This document shows, one piece after another, positions 45,739 through 56,831 of a stretch of DNA of 64,000 nucleotides. Below the pieces are notes generated by a model. That model did no database searches. It saw only the letters and a program-made list of their open reading frames with translations, and was not told the DNA's origin. Made by a program: the position numbers and the translations under genes. The DNA is from [Pseudomonas] carboxydohydrogena (GTDB lineage Bacteria; Pseudomonadota; Alphaproteobacteria; Rhizobiales; Xanthobacteraceae): the NCBI RefSeq assembly GCF_029030725.1, contig NZ_CP113162.1:2850501-2914500 (forward strand), written 5' to 3'. Numbering within the stretch: position 1 is the first letter of the stretch; each line of letters opens with the position of its first letter.

Positions 45739-47274
45739 ATGTCATACGACATCATCATCGTCGGCGCCGGTCTCGGCGGCCTGACCAGCGGCGCGCTGCT
45801 CGCTCGCGCTGGCCGCAAGGTGCTCGTGATCGAGAAAAGCAATTCCGTCGGCGGCGCGGCTTCGAGCTACAAGGTCGGCGATCTGTTCGTCGAGGGCTCG
45901 CTGCACGAAACCGGCGATCCGCACGACCCGCGCGATCCCAAGCATGGTCCGCTGGCGCGCGCAGGCATTCTCGAGACATTGAAATGGTCGCCCGGCGGCG
46001 CGCTCTATGAGGTGCGCGGCGGCCCGTTATCGTCTCCGCTTCTGGTGCCGGACGATTTCGACGGCGCGCGCGAGGCCTTGAGCGCCCGCTTTCCCGAAGC
46101 GCGCGAAGCCATCGCGCGGCTGCTCTGCGAGATGAAGCAGATCGCCTCCGCCGCCGGAACGCTGACGCAGGGCGATGCCGCAACCCGCCGGTCCGACGAT
46201 ATCTACAGCGCGCTGATGTCGATTGCGCCCGCGATCCGCGACTGGAAGCTGCCGCTTGCGAAAAAACTCCAGCAAGCCTTTGGCGATAACGAGGCGCTGA
46301 AATGCGCCCTCGCGGCGAACCTTTGCTATTATCACGACGACCCCGCGACGCTGTGGTGGGTCTATTTCGCCATGGCGCAAGGCGGCCTGTTGCTCAGCGG
46401 CGGGCGTTATGTCCATGGCGGATCGCAGCGGCTCTCCAGTGCGCTGGCCCGCGAGATCAAAAAAGCCGGCGGCGATACCATCCTGCGCCGCGTCGTCACC
46501 GCCATCGAAAAGGACAGCGGCACGTTCCGCGTCCATCACACCGCCAAGGACGGCAGCGACCCGAAAACTGTCGAGAGCACGCGCGTCGTCTGCAATGGCG
46601 CGCCCGCCTCGGTGGCCGCGCTGCTGCCGCCGAAGCAGGCCAGGCCTTTCCTCGCGCCTTATGAATCGCGGCCTTCCTCGATCTCGCTGTTCGCGCTGAC
46701 GCTCGGCCTTTCAAAGCCGCCCGGCGCATTCGGATTCACCGCCTACTCCACGCAATTGCTGCCGGACTGGATGACAACGCTGGCCGACTATGCGCAGGCC
46801 GCGACGCTGATGCGGGACGAGCCCGGCGAGAAGATGCCGCCGCTCGCGATGGTCGATTATGCCGCGATCGATGGAGGCATTCCCGCGCCGCCTTACGTGC
46901 TGTCGATCATCGCACCGGACACGCTGTCGAACTGGGAAGGTCTCGATCAGGGTAGCTACCGCGCCAAGCGCGCGCGCTGGCAGAGCGCGATCGTCGCCTA
47001 TCTCGACCGGCATTTTCCGGGACTGGCCCAATCCATCGTGGCGTCGTCCTTCAACACGGCGTACTCGGTGCGGCAATATCTCGGCTCGCCGGGCGGCGCG
47101 GTGTATGGTTTCGCGCCGACACCGCCCCGCTCGCTGTTCAGCGGACCCAGACGCAGCCCGGCCACGCCTCTTCAGGGACTTTATCTTGCCTCCGCCTATG
47201 CCGGATTTGGCGGCTACAGCGGCGTCATCCAGGCCGCGGGCGAATGCGCCGACATGATCCTGCGGGACACGTAA
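45739..47274 (+). CDS. FAD-dependent oxidoreductase, phytoene desaturase-like
   Basis: The 511-residue protein opens with a dinucleotide-binding fold, IIIVGAGLGGLTSGALLARAGR, then LVIEKSNSVGGAASS, and ends with an FAD-closing segment LYLASAYAGFGGYSGVI. This is the amine-oxidase/phytoene-dehydrogenase/retinol-saturase (CrtI-like) group. There is no other carotenoid gene near, so the substrate may be another lipid. ATG 45739 follows AGGA. Catalytic specificity cannot be read. Confidence 0.85.
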   Translation: MSYDIIIVGAGLGGLTSGALLARAGRKVLVIEKSNSVGGAASSYKVGDLFVEGSLHETGDPHDPRDPKHGPLARAGILETLKWSPGGALYEVRGGPLSSPLLVPDDFDGAREALSARFPEAREAIARLLCEMKQIASAAGTLTQGDAATRRSDDIYSALMSIAPAIRDWKLPLAKKLQQAFGDNEALKCALAANLCYYHDDPATLWWVYFAMAQGGLLLSGGRYVHGGSQRLSSALAREIKKAGGDTILRRVVTAIEKDSGTFRVHHTAKDGSDPKTVESTRVVCNGAPASVAALLPPKQARPFLAPYESRPSSISLFALTLGLSKPPGAFGFTAYSTQLLPDWMTTLADYAQAATLMRDEPGEKMPPLAMVDYAAIDGGIPAPPYVLSIIAPDTLSNWEGLDQGSYRAKRARWQSAIVAYLDRHFPGLAQSIVASSFNTAYSVRQYLGSPGGAVYGFAPTPPRSLFSGPRRSPATPLQGLYLASAYAGFGGYSGVIQAAGECADMILRDT

Positions 47275-47295
47275 GCGGGTTTGCCGAAGTTCGGG

Positions 47296-47694
47296 TCAGT
47301 TCGAATTGACGCGGAAGCGCAGCGTCGCCGGACCGATGAAAGAGATGGCGTCTCCCTGACGCTTCCAGTTCGCCGCAGTTCCGAGATTGGCGATCAAAAC
47401 GTCATCGGCCTGCGCCAGCGCCGGCGTACAGCCATTGTCGGCAATCGTGCCCGGCATGAAAATCACGGTATCGCCGGCCACCGAGAACTGGCCGCGGCCG
47501 GACTTGCACCACAGATCGAGTTTGGCTTCGCCGTTCTCGCCGATCTCGAGCGTCGGCAGGCGGCGCGCGCTCGCCATCTTCGGCGCATCAAGCGTCATCT
47601 CGAGGCCGAACGGAAACTCCTCCGCCCGCGCGGGCAACGCCGTCAGCATCAATGCCGCAAACACGGCCAGCATCATGGGTTTGTAGTCCGGCAT
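47296..47694 (-). CDS. Small exported META-domain-like protein
   Basis: This 132-residue protein has a signal peptide (MMLAVFAALMLTALPARAEE) and a compact body with two cysteines (LWCKSGRGQF and DNGCTPALAQ) and repeated GDxIxF patterns (GDTVIFMPG, GDAISFIG), reminiscent of the META/HslJ domain. HslJ is a heat-shock envelope protein. I prefer ATG 47694 to the ATG at 47706. It is convergent with the FAD oxidoreductase. Confidence 0.72.
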   Translation of the reverse strand: MPDYKPMMLAVFAALMLTALPARAEEFPFGLEMTLDAPKMASARRLPTLEIGENGEAKLDLWCKSGRGQFSVAGDTVIFMPGTIADNGCTPALAQADDVLIANLGTAANWKRQGDAISFIGPATLRFRVNSN

Positions 47695-47802
47695 TCCAAT
47701 TTCCATTGAGGATGTGCGGGGGGGTCTAGTGCAAGGGTTCTAGCCGTGAATTGTGACAATGGCGAGGGGGCGAAACCCCGCACCAGCACACCATACCGTC
47801 CA

Positions 47803-47838
47803 TAAAAAATCCCCGCGGCGAACCGCGGGGATTTTCTG
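47803..47838 (-). terminator. Terminator of lldP
   Basis: AAAATCCCCGCGG (47806-47818) pairs perfectly with CCGCGGGGATTTT (47823-47835) around CGAA. On the minus strand it is followed by a T-run, immediately after the permease stop. Confidence 0.88.
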
Positions 47839-47854
47839 GTTTGGAATGCAGCGC

Positions 47855-49516
<1,662 letters not shown>

Positions 49517-49967
49517 GTGTTTTATCTCCCCCACGCGTTGTGTCGCTCCGGGAGAAGCGAACTGCCCGGAGCCTGAGGCGAGGCATCTTGAGGGAGAAAT
49601 TTGGGCAGCCGGCGCTAGAAGTAAGCGGAATCTCTCGCCGACTCGTGAAATGCTCCCCGGCCCTGCCGTTATGTCGCATGCTAGAAGCGGTAAGGGATTT
49701 CACACAAGACAACGCAACCCAACCCGGCCCTAACTTTAGTCTTATTCAGTGATTTATTTTGCGCGGAGGTCTGTCTCCGGTCCGCGTCACTCTCTCGTGG
49801 CGTCACCCGGCCACCTTTCAGGAGACGATCCCGCAACGTATCGTATCGACGCCCGCTACGATCTGGCGCATCATGCCCGCGGCTGCCGCCGCCATCGAGA
49901 TCGGCATCGTGGCGAATCACGCGCTCGCCGAGCAATCCGACTCCGCCTGCGGACTGACACCACGAAT
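49517..49967. other. Intergenic region upstream of the permease
   Basis: This long gap between the permease start and the terminator of the porin gene contains no convincing reading frame: the short frames are not supported by composition or a ribosome site. It must hold the permease promoter. I found no clear palindrome of a GntR or LldR/GlcC operator. Confidence 0.5.
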
Positions 49968-49968
49968 A

Positions 49969-50001
49969 AAAAAAGGCGGCGGATTGCTCCGCCGCCCCCC
50001 T
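49969..50001 (-). terminator. Terminator of the TorF-type porin gene
   Basis: On the minus strand GGCGGCGGA and TCCGCCGCC (49975-49983 with 49988-49996) form a nine-base stem around a four-base loop, followed by a run of seven T. Confidence 0.88.
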
Positions 50002-50020
50002 GTAGTCGCTCTTGGGAGAG

Positions 50021-51004
50021 CTACTTGATGTTGCTCATCAGCGTCAGGTCCGCCGAGAGCTTGGCGATGAAGCTCGCACCGCACCATTTCGAGCCAAAGC
50101 CGGGAGCCGCATTGATCGGCGTGATGAAGCCGGTCTGGCTGGCGGTGTAGTCGCTGGTGAAGGCGTTGCAATCGCCCTTGCTGAGGTTGGTGTCGGAATA
50201 ACGCAGATCGAGCGTGAACACCTTGTAGGTGAAGCCGATGCCGACGTTCCAGGTGTTGTAGTCCTTGTAGTCGATGTTGCCGTAGAACGAGTCGGATTTA
50301 CCCAGCCACTGGCGACCGAATTCGCCGGAGACGTAGGAACCGATGCCGTTCGGCAGGAACGAACTCGGCGCGGTGACCTTGGCGGTGACCGAGGCGTAGG
50401 TGCCGTCCGCGCCCGAGTTCAGGAAGCTCGGCGTGTAGAACACGTTGCCGCCCATCGCGAAGGTGTCGTTGAAGGTGTAGGTCGCCTTGCCGTAGACCTC
50501 GTAGAAGGAAACGTCCTTCTTCAGGTAGTTGCCGTTGGCCAGAATGATCTGGTTATCGAAGCCGCAGGAGCCGGCCACGCCGAACGAACCGGCGGTGCCG
50601 TTGCCGACGCAGGTGCCGCCCGGATAGAGGTAGCCCCAGACACCGAAGTCGAGCGCGAGAGCGCCGAAGGTCGGCCGGACGCCGCCGTAGATATCGACTT
50701 CAGCCGCGGCGCGGTTCGGAAACGAAATGCTTTCGAACGAGGAACCGACATAGAACTGAAGGTCCTTGGTGACGTTATAGCGCGGCTCGAAATAGGCGGT
50801 GACCGACGGCTTGTGGTTGGACTGCGTGATGCCGCGGAACACATAGTCGCTCATGACGCCAGCGCCGAAAGCGATGTCCCACGGGTCGAACGCCGCGACG
50901 ACCGGAGCCTTGTAGGCCTTGACCGGTAGATCGGCCGCGACCGCCGCCTGCGCCCCGAGAAGACTGACTGCAACCGCCGCCGCGGCTGGAAGAACCGATT
51001 TCAT
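50021..51004 (-). CDS. TorF-type outer-membrane beta-barrel porin
   Basis: The 327-residue protein has a signal peptide (LPAAAAVAVSLLGAQAAVAADLP) and a mature body of alternating aromatic and polar residues typical of a beta-barrel. The N-terminal GAGVMSDYVFRGITQSNHKP is the signature of the Gcw_chp/TorF family. A cysteine pair lies in GTCVGN and GSCGFD loops. ATG 51004 has GGGGGT upstream. In this place, between permease and glc genes, it may be the outer-membrane route for the 2-hydroxyacid, but that is inference. Confidence 0.85.
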   Translation of the reverse strand: MKSVLPAAAAVAVSLLGAQAAVAADLPVKAYKAPVVAAFDPWDIAFGAGVMSDYVFRGITQSNHKPSVTAYFEPRYNVTKDLQFYVGSSFESISFPNRAAAEVDIYGGVRPTFGALALDFGVWGYLYPGGTCVGNGTAGSFGVAGSCGFDNQIILANGNYLKKDVSFYEVYGKATYTFNDTFAMGGNVFYTPSFLNSGADGTYASVTAKVTAPSSFLPNGIGSYVSGEFGRQWLGKSDSFYGNIDYKDYNTWNVGIGFTYKVFTLDLRYSDTNLSKGDCNAFTSDYTASQTGFITPINAAPGFGSKWCGASFIAKLSADLTLMSNIK

Positions 51005-51252
51005 AATTACCCCCACCGTTAGAGCCCGCCATGGCCGGTAACCGGAATGGCAAGCGTTGATTCACGAACGTCTTTCGTGGGGACAAATGTGCGGAGCCGC
51101 ATGAAAATGGGAAAGCAACAATGCCGGGCAGTTGCTGCCTCCTTAGGCATTTGCGGCATCTGCGCGCGCTGTTTGTCGCAATGTTGCATTTTGACAACGC
51201 ATCGATCCGGCAATTTCCGGCGATACGATATATTTGCCGCATCCCTCCAGAC

Positions 51253-51286
51253 GAAAAGGCCGCGCCTCGCGGCACGGCCTTTGGAC
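51253..51286 (-). terminator. Terminator of histone H1-like gene
   Basis: AAAGGCCGCGCC (51255-51266) pairs with GGCACGGCCTTT (51271-51282), with one G-T pair, around TCGC. On the minus strand a short T-run follows. The 300-base stretch 51005-51304 holds this hairpin and the porin promoter region, and no gene. Confidence 0.8.
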
Positions 51287-51304
51287 GGAAGACCGGTCTT
51301 TCCG

Positions 51305-51721
51305 TCAGGACTGATGGTCGTCCTTGTCCTCGCTGGTGAACCAGCTCGCGTGCGACAATTGGGACGCTTCCGACACGTTCGCCATCGGCTCGTCGTAGGA
51401 GGGGGCCACTGCCGGGGCGGGGGCCGGAGCAGCCGCCTTGCGCGGGGCACGCTTCTTTGCCGCCTTCTTCGGAGCTGCCTTTTTGGCGGTTTTCTTCACA
51501 GCCTTCTTGGCCGATTTCTTCGCCGGGCGCTTCGTCGCTTTCTTGGCCGTCTTCTTGGCGGACTTCTTCGCAGCCTTTTTCGCCGACTTCTTCACCGAGC
51601 GCTTGGCGGCCTTCTTCGCCGACGACTTTTTCGCCGACTTCTTCGATTTCCTGGCCGCCTTGGCCATGTTCAATTTCTTTTGCTTCTTGTTCTTGTTCTT
51701 CTTCTTTTTATCCTTAGCCAT
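51305..51721 (-). CDS. Histone H1-like lysine/alanine-rich protein
   Basis: The 138-residue protein is dominated by KK-A-A repeats between about residues 18 and 92 (KKSAKKAAKKSAKKTAKKA type), preceded by a very basic start (MAKDKKKKNKNKKQKKLN). A Pro/Ala linker (APAPAPAVAP) and a short acidic/polar tail follow. Such proteins bind DNA and condense the chromosome in several bacteria. AGGAGGACGGAT precedes ATG 51721, a strong site. It lies between glcF and the porin gene, and has its own terminator. Confidence 0.85.
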   Translation of the reverse strand: MAKDKKKKNKNKKQKKLNMAKAARKSKKSAKKSSAKKAAKRSVKKSAKKAAKKSAKKTAKKATKRPAKKSAKKAVKKTAKKAAPKKAAKKRAPRKAAAPAPAPAVAPSYDEPMANVSEASQLSHASWFTSEDKDDHQS

Positions 51722-51812
51722 ATCCGTCCTCCTGTTGTCGCCAGCCGAATGAACAGCGGGCTTTGAGGCATTCCCGACGCGGGTGCCTTCCTGCCTTCAC
51801 GGCATCCGGGCA

Positions 51813-53159
51813 TCAGGCTCCGGGCAAGGTATTGTGCGGGGACGGGCCGCCGGTGATCCAGTCGAGCAATTCGATGGTGTGAACCACCGGGATTGGCGCG
51901 CCTTCGGCATTCTTGAGTTCGCTGCCGATCTGCACCATGCATCCAATATTGCCTGCCGAGACGATGTCCGGCCTGACGGATGCGATATTGGCGACCTTAC
52001 GCTCGCGCAATCTCCTTGCAATCTCGGGCTGGAGAATGTTGTACGTCCCAGCCGATCCGCAACACAGATGACCTTCAGGCACATCTTTCACCACGAATCC
52101 GCTCTTGGAAAGCAATTCTTTCGGAGCCTCCGTGATTTTCTGTCCGTGCTGGAGCGAACATGCGGAGTGATAGGCGACGACGATTTCATTTTGTGGCCGT
52201 GGCCATTGCACATTCAGCGTGGAGACATATTCGGTGATGTCTTTCGCCAGCTTCGATATCCGCGCCGCCTTGGCGGCATAGGCTTTGTCCTCGCGCAGGA
52301 GATAACCGTAATCCTTGATCGTGGTGCCGCATCCCGAGGTCGTCACCAGAATCGCATCGAGCCCGTTGGCATCGGCCTCGCGGACCCAGACATCGATATT
52401 GGCCTTCGCCCGGTGCAGCGCGTCATCGTCGCGGCCCATGTGATGCGTCAGCGAGCCGCAGCATTGCTCGTCCGCGACCATCACCACCTCGACGCCGATC
52501 CGGGTCAGCAGGCGAATCGCCGCCTGATTGATGTTCGGGCCGAGCACCTGCTGGGCGCAGCCCTGCAACAACGCGATCCGGCCTCGGCGCGTTCCCTGCG
52601 CGGGGAAGACAGTGCCCCCCGCGGGTCCCGGTGCCGGCAGCGCGCCCGGCGCCAGCGCCAGCATCGCCCGCAGCCGGTCGAACAATGTCGGCGGATGGCT
52701 CGGCTTCGCCGATCCCGGCAGCAGGCCGGCGAACGGCTTCGCCAGCCGCGCGGCCATCATGCCCATGCGGAATACACCCGGACGCGGCAACACATAGGCG
52801 AGCAGCGCCCGGATCAGGCGATCGCCAAGCGGGCGGGAATAGCTCTCCTCCACCCGGACGCGGGCCTGATCGATGAGATGCATGTAGTTCACGCCCGATG
52901 GGCACGTCGTCATGCAGGCAAGACAGGACAGGCAGCGATCGACATGCTTGACCACCTCGGCCGTCGGCTTCTGGTCCTTTTCCAGCATCTCCTTGATGAG
53001 GTAGATGCGCCCGCGCGGGCTATCGAGTTCGTCGCCGAGCAGGACGTAGGTCGGGCAGGTCGCGGTGCAGAAGCCGCAATGCACGCATTTGCGCAGGATC
53101 GTATTGGCTTCCGCGATGTCCGGATCGGCAAGCTGGGCGGGGGTAAAATCGGTCTTCAT
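51813..53159 (-). CDS. glcF: Glycolate oxidase iron-sulfur subunit
   Basis: The 448-residue subunit has two 4Fe-4S motifs: CVHCGFCTATCP (Cys25, 28, 31, 35) and CLSCLACMTTCP (Cys76, 79, 82, 86). Two CCG domains follow (CAQQVLG and CCGSLTHH region; CSLQHGQ and CCGSAGTY region). It passes electrons from GlcD/GlcE flavins to the quinone pool at the inner membrane. ATG 53159 overlaps the glcE stop by four bases. Confidence 0.94.
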   Translation of the reverse strand: MKTDFTPAQLADPDIAEANTILRKCVHCGFCTATCPTYVLLGDELDSPRGRIYLIKEMLEKDQKPTAEVVKHVDRCLSCLACMTTCPSGVNYMHLIDQARVRVEESYSRPLGDRLIRALLAYVLPRPGVFRMGMMAARLAKPFAGLLPGSAKPSHPPTLFDRLRAMLALAPGALPAPGPAGGTVFPAQGTRRGRIALLQGCAQQVLGPNINQAAIRLLTRIGVEVVMVADEQCCGSLTHHMGRDDDALHRAKANIDVWVREADANGLDAILVTTSGCGTTIKDYGYLLREDKAYAAKAARISKLAKDITEYVSTLNVQWPRPQNEIVVAYHSACSLQHGQKITEAPKELLSKSGFVVKDVPEGHLCCGSAGTYNILQPEIARRLRERKVANIASVRPDIVSAGNIGCMVQIGSELKNAEGAPIPVVHTIELLDWITGGPSPHNTLPGA

Positions 53160-54400
53160 GGATTGTCGTCCCGGCGCATGCGGCCGCGATTGAGGATATG
53201 ACGGGGATCGAAACTGTGCTTGAGGCGGCGGCCCAGCGCCGCGACTCCCGGCGCCTGCGGATGGAACACATCGACGGCGGCGCGCACATCCTTCGGTGCG
53301 CGCAGCAGCATGGCGTGGCCTCCGGCGGCTTCCGCGTGCGCCCGCACCCGGGCCGCATGGGCATCGGCGGCGGGCGGCAACGCCGCCCAGACCAATCCCC
53401 CGCCCCAGTCGTAGATGACTTCGCCGCCGGTCTCGCGCCCGAGCGCCGTGCCGAGCGCCGCACCCGCCGTCGGCGGGCAGACGATGCGCCAGACGACATG
53501 GCCGCCGAGCTTTGAGGATGCCGCGAACGGCGTCACGTCACGCACCTGTGCCCAGATCGCGGCCGAATCGTCGTCCGTGATCGTTTCCACCGCGCCAAAC
53601 GAGGACAACAGCGCCGCGAGCGACCGCCCCCGTTCCGCCACCGAAACGTCGATGCCTTCAACCCGGACCAGCGTCAGGGCCGTTTGCGGCAGGCCCGCCT
53701 TTGCCAGCGCATCGCCGGGATCCTGCCGGTCCGACGCCGGAATGTGCGCCGCGCCGGAAACGTCGAAAGAAGAACCAAGTGCCTTCGTCATCGCCTTGTT
53801 GGCGGTGGCTTCGTCGAGCCCTCGCAGCACCAGCGTGGTCTGCGCCTCGGCTTTCGGCACCAGCTTGATCGTGGCTTCCGTCAGCACCGCGAGCGTGCCC
53901 CACGATCCCGCCAGCAGCTTGGAGATATCGTAGCCGGTGACGTTCTTGACCACGCGGCTGCCCGCGACGAAGCCGTCGCCGAAGCCGGAGACGGCGTGGC
54001 CGCCAAGAAGATGGTCGCGCACGCCGCCCGAACGGATGCGGCGCGGCCCCGACAGGCCCGAGGCGATCATGCCGCCGATCGTGCCCTGTCCCGTACCCGT
54101 GCCGAGCAGCACCGAGGTGTCCATCGGCTCGAACGCGAATTCCTGGTTCTTGGCGTCCATCATCGCGATCACATCGGCGACCGGGGCTCCCGCCTGCACG
54201 GTGACGATCAACTCGTGCGGCTCGTAGGCGGTGACGGCATTGAGCGCCGACAGATCGAGCACCGCGCCGGCCGCCACCGGCTGGCCGATATCGCGCTTGC
54301 TGCCGTGCCCCACGATCTCCAGCGGCTGTTCCGTCGCGATCGCCTCGCGTACCGCCGTCTCGACGTCCTTGGCGTCGCCAACCTTCAGCGTCTCCACCAC
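53156..54400 (-). CDS. glcE: Glycolate oxidase FAD-binding subunit
   Basis: The 414-residue protein has a PCMH-type FAD domain: IGGMIASGLSGPRRIRSG and KNVTGYDISKLLAGSWGTL. It lacks the full catalytic C-terminal domain of GlcD, as is normal for GlcE, the second flavin subunit of the GlcDEF complex. GTG 54400 has GAGGAAGG six bases upstream, and the gene starts 12 bases after the glcD stop. Confidence 0.94.
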   Translation of the reverse strand: MVETLKVGDAKDVETAVREAIATEQPLEIVGHGSKRDIGQPVAAGAVLDLSALNAVTAYEPHELIVTVQAGAPVADVIAMMDAKNQEFAFEPMDTSVLLGTGTGQGTIGGMIASGLSGPRRIRSGGVRDHLLGGHAVSGFGDGFVAGSRVVKNVTGYDISKLLAGSWGTLAVLTEATIKLVPKAEAQTTLVLRGLDEATANKAMTKALGSSFDVSGAAHIPASDRQDPGDALAKAGLPQTALTLVRVEGIDVSVAERGRSLAALLSSFGAVETITDDDSAAIWAQVRDVTPFAASSKLGGHVVWRIVCPPTAGAALGTALGRETGGEVIYDWGGGLVWAALPPAADAHAARVRAHAEAAGGHAMLLRAPKDVRAAVDVFHPQAPGVAALGRRLKHSFDPRHILNRGRMRRDDNP

Positions 54401-54412
54401 GTCAAACCTTCC

Positions 54413-55906
54413 TCAGAATCGCGGGATGTCGGGAAACGGCAGCTTGCCGCCATGCACATGCATCCGGCCAAGCTCCGCGCAGCGGTGCAGCACCGGGAAC
54501 ATCTTGCCCGGATTGAGCAGACCGCCTGAATCGAACGCGCATTTGATGCGCTGGTGATGGGCGAGATCGATGTCGCTCAGCATTTCCGGCATCAGGTCGC
54601 GCTTCTCGACGCCGATGCCGTGCTCGCCGCTCAGCACGCCGCCGAGCTTGACGCACAGCCGTAGGATGTCCGCGCCGAAATCCTCGGCGCGCTGCATCTC
54701 GTCTGCGATGTTGGCATCGTACAGGATCAGCGGATGCAGATTGCCGTCGCCCGCATGGAACACGTTGGCGCAGCGCAGCCCGTATTTCTTCCCAAGCTCG
54801 CGAATGCCCGCCAGCGCCTCCGGCAGCTTGCCGCGCGGGATGGTGCCGTCCATGCACAGATAGTCCGGCGACAGCCGCCCGACCGCCGGGAACGCCGCCT
54901 TGCGGCCCGCCCAGAACAGCAACCGCTCCTGTTCGGAGTTGGAAATCTGGCAGGTCGTGGAGCGGCAATCGAGCGCGATCTTCTCGACGCGGCGGATCAG
55001 TTCATCGACCTCGATGCTCGGCCCGTCCAACTCGATGATGAGCAGCGCCTCGACGTCGAGCGGATAGCCTGCATTAACGAACGCCTCAGCGGCGGCGATG
55101 GCGTCCCTGTCCATCATCTCCATGCCGCCGGGAATGATGCCCGCGCCGATCACCCGCGCGACACATTCGCCCGCCGCCTCGACCTCCGAGAAGCCTACCA
55201 TCAGCGCGCGCGCTGTTTCCGGCTTCTTCAGGATGCGCACCGTGATCTCGGTGACGACGCCGAGCAGCCCCTCCGAGCCGGTGATGACGCCCATCAGGTC
55301 GTAGCCGTCGTTCTCCGGGGCGCGGCCGCCGATCCGCAGGATCTCGCCGGTGATGAGCACGAATTCGCAGCCCAGCACGTTGTTGGTGGTGAGGCCGTAT
55401 TTCAGGCTGTGAACGCCGCCGGAATTCTCCGCGATGTTGCCGCCGATCGAGCAGGCGATCTGCGACGACGGATCGGGCGCGTAATAGAATCCCTCATGCG
55501 CCACCGCCTGGCTGACCGCGAGATTGGTCATGCCCGGCTCGACCACCGCGACACGGTTGTCGAAATCGATCTCGCGCACGCGCTTGAACTTGGACAGGCC
55601 GAGCAGCACGCCGTCGGCGAGCGGAAATGAGCCGCCGGACAGCGAGGTGCCGTTGCCGCGCGGCACCACCTTGATGCCGTTGTCGTGGCAGTATTTCAGA
55701 ACCTGCGAGACCTGCTCGGTGGTATCGGGCAGCACCACGACCATCGGCGGCTGGCGATAGGCCGTCAGGGCGTCGGATTCGTAGGGCTTCATTTCCCGCT
55801 CGGTCTCGATCACGCCCTCGCCGGGCACGATCGCGCGCAAGGCAGCAATGATCTCGTCGCGGCGGGCGAGAATGCCCTGATCGGGCAAAGGCATCTTGAT
55901 AGTCAT
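54413..55906 (-). CDS. glcD: Glycolate oxidase catalytic flavoprotein subunit
   Basis: This 497-residue FAD enzyme oxidises glycolate (or other 2-hydroxyacids such as D-lactate) to the 2-oxoacid. The FAD site has PRGNGTSLSGGSFPLADG and SIGGNIAENSGGVHSLKYG, and the C-terminal catalytic domain has SGEHGIGVEKRDLMPE. ATG 55906 follows GGAGAG. It heads glcDEF on the minus strand. The 220 bases upstream, to the tetR stop, hold its promoter; I see no clear operator there. Confidence 0.94.
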   Translation of the reverse strand: MTIKMPLPDQGILARRDEIIAALRAIVPGEGVIETEREMKPYESDALTAYRQPPMVVVLPDTTEQVSQVLKYCHDNGIKVVPRGNGTSLSGGSFPLADGVLLGLSKFKRVREIDFDNRVAVVEPGMTNLAVSQAVAHEGFYYAPDPSSQIACSIGGNIAENSGGVHSLKYGLTTNNVLGCEFVLITGEILRIGGRAPENDGYDLMGVITGSEGLLGVVTEITVRILKKPETARALMVGFSEVEAAGECVARVIGAGIIPGGMEMMDRDAIAAAEAFVNAGYPLDVEALLIIELDGPSIEVDELIRRVEKIALDCRSTTCQISNSEQERLLFWAGRKAAFPAVGRLSPDYLCMDGTIPRGKLPEALAGIRELGKKYGLRCANVFHAGDGNLHPLILYDANIADEMQRAEDFGADILRLCVKLGGVLSGEHGIGVEKRDLMPEMLSDIDLAHHQRIKCAFDSGGLLNPGKMFPVLHRCAELGRMHVHGGKLPFPDIPRF

Positions 55907-56130
55907 CAATCTCTCCGCGCATGTCTGCGCTCACGTCCGCCCCGACAAAAGCACGCTATCGCTCTCTTTGGTAGGCGATCTCGCTTATCACTTGACGGCA
56001 TGCATTGCACACCACGCATCGCGGATCATTGCGCCGCGCCAACAAGCCATCGGGCCGCCTGACGTGCTGAACGGCGGAATCCGCCGTCATTTCATGATGC
56101 GGAAAATCATGAGCCGCCCGGCGCGCGATA

Positions 56131-56805
56131 TCAGCCGACGACGGACATCCGGATCGGCAGCACGGCCTGAACGACCAGCCCGCGCGCGCGGGCATCGAGG
56201 ACACCGGCCGCGCGCAACGCGAACAGCGAGATATTCTGCACCGCCTCACGCAATTTGGTGGCGTCGCCCATCGCGTCCGTCGCCAGCGGCCCCACCAACG
56301 CTTCGTGCAGCGCGCCGATCAGCGCGGTCGCGGTCAGCGCCGTGTCCTGCGCGGGCAGATGACCGGCCTTGATCGCGGCTTCGAGGCGTTGCTCCAGTTC
56401 GGCGGCGATGGCGCGGCGGCTGGTCAGCCGCGAAGCGCTGACATCGACGTCCACCGGCTCCGCCAGAATGCCCCAGGCGAGCTTGCGATGAGACACGACA
56501 TGAACCGCGATGGTGGTAATGGCGGCGGCGAGCGCCGAGGACGGGCCCGGCGCGGCATCGGCGGCACGGCGGATCGCGATCAGCTCCCTTTCGGAGACAT
56601 CCGCGATCAATTCCGAAATCAGCTCAGCCTTGGAGGGAAAGTAGCGATAGACAGTGCCCGCCGCGACATTGGCGCGCGCGGCGACGGGAGCGATCTGGAC
56701 CGCCGCCATGCCCCCTTCCGAGGCTGTTTCGCGGGCCGCCGCGAGAATCGCGGCGCGGCGCGCTTCCAGGCGCTTCACAACCTGATGTGTCCGGCGATAA
56801 ACCAA
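56131..56805 (-). CDS. TetR family transcriptional regulator
   Basis: The 224-residue repressor has an N-terminal helix-turn-helix (AARETASEGGMAAVQIAPVA, VAAGTVYRYFPSKAELI, about 23-68) and a ligand domain unlike known named regulators. The start is TTG 56805 with GGAG ten bases upstream; the Shine-Dalgarno is inside a perfect 19-base palindrome, so the protein probably represses its own translation-initiation region or transcription. It is not divergent from another gene, and its targets are not visible. The ligand is unknown. Confidence 0.85.
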   Translation of the reverse strand: MVYRRTHQVVKRLEARRAAILAAARETASEGGMAAVQIAPVAARANVAAGTVYRYFPSKAELISELIADVSERELIAIRRAADAAPGPSSALAAAITTIAVHVVSHRKLAWGILAEPVDVDVSASRLTSRRAIAAELEQRLEAAIKAGHLPAQDTALTATALIGALHEALVGPLATDAMGDATKLREAVQNISLFALRAAGVLDARARGLVVQAVLPIRMSVVG

Positions 56806-56812
56806 TGAAATC

Positions 56813-56831
56813 TCACTCCTTTAAGGAGTGA
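56813..56831. promoter_or_regulatory. Palindromic operator overlapping the tetR ribosome site
   Basis: TCACTCCTT, one central base, then AAGGAGTGA is a perfect inverted repeat 8-26 bases upstream of the TTG start. It contains the Shine-Dalgarno of the regulator gene. Form, length and position suit a TetR dimer. Confidence 0.78.

Noticed and set aside
47727-47745. CTAGTG ... CTAG sequence as a possible third repeat copy
   Set aside because: Only the CTAG ends match; no stem core GAAGTTCGC is present and the spacing is far too short.
49681-49935. Small frames in the permease upstream gap
   Set aside because: No ribosome site, no recognisable protein, and codon use typical of random GC-rich frames.
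51438-51752. Phe/Leu-rich frames antisense to the histone-like gene
   Set aside because: They are the complement of the Lys/Ala repeats; their membrane-like look is an artefact of AAG read as CTT.
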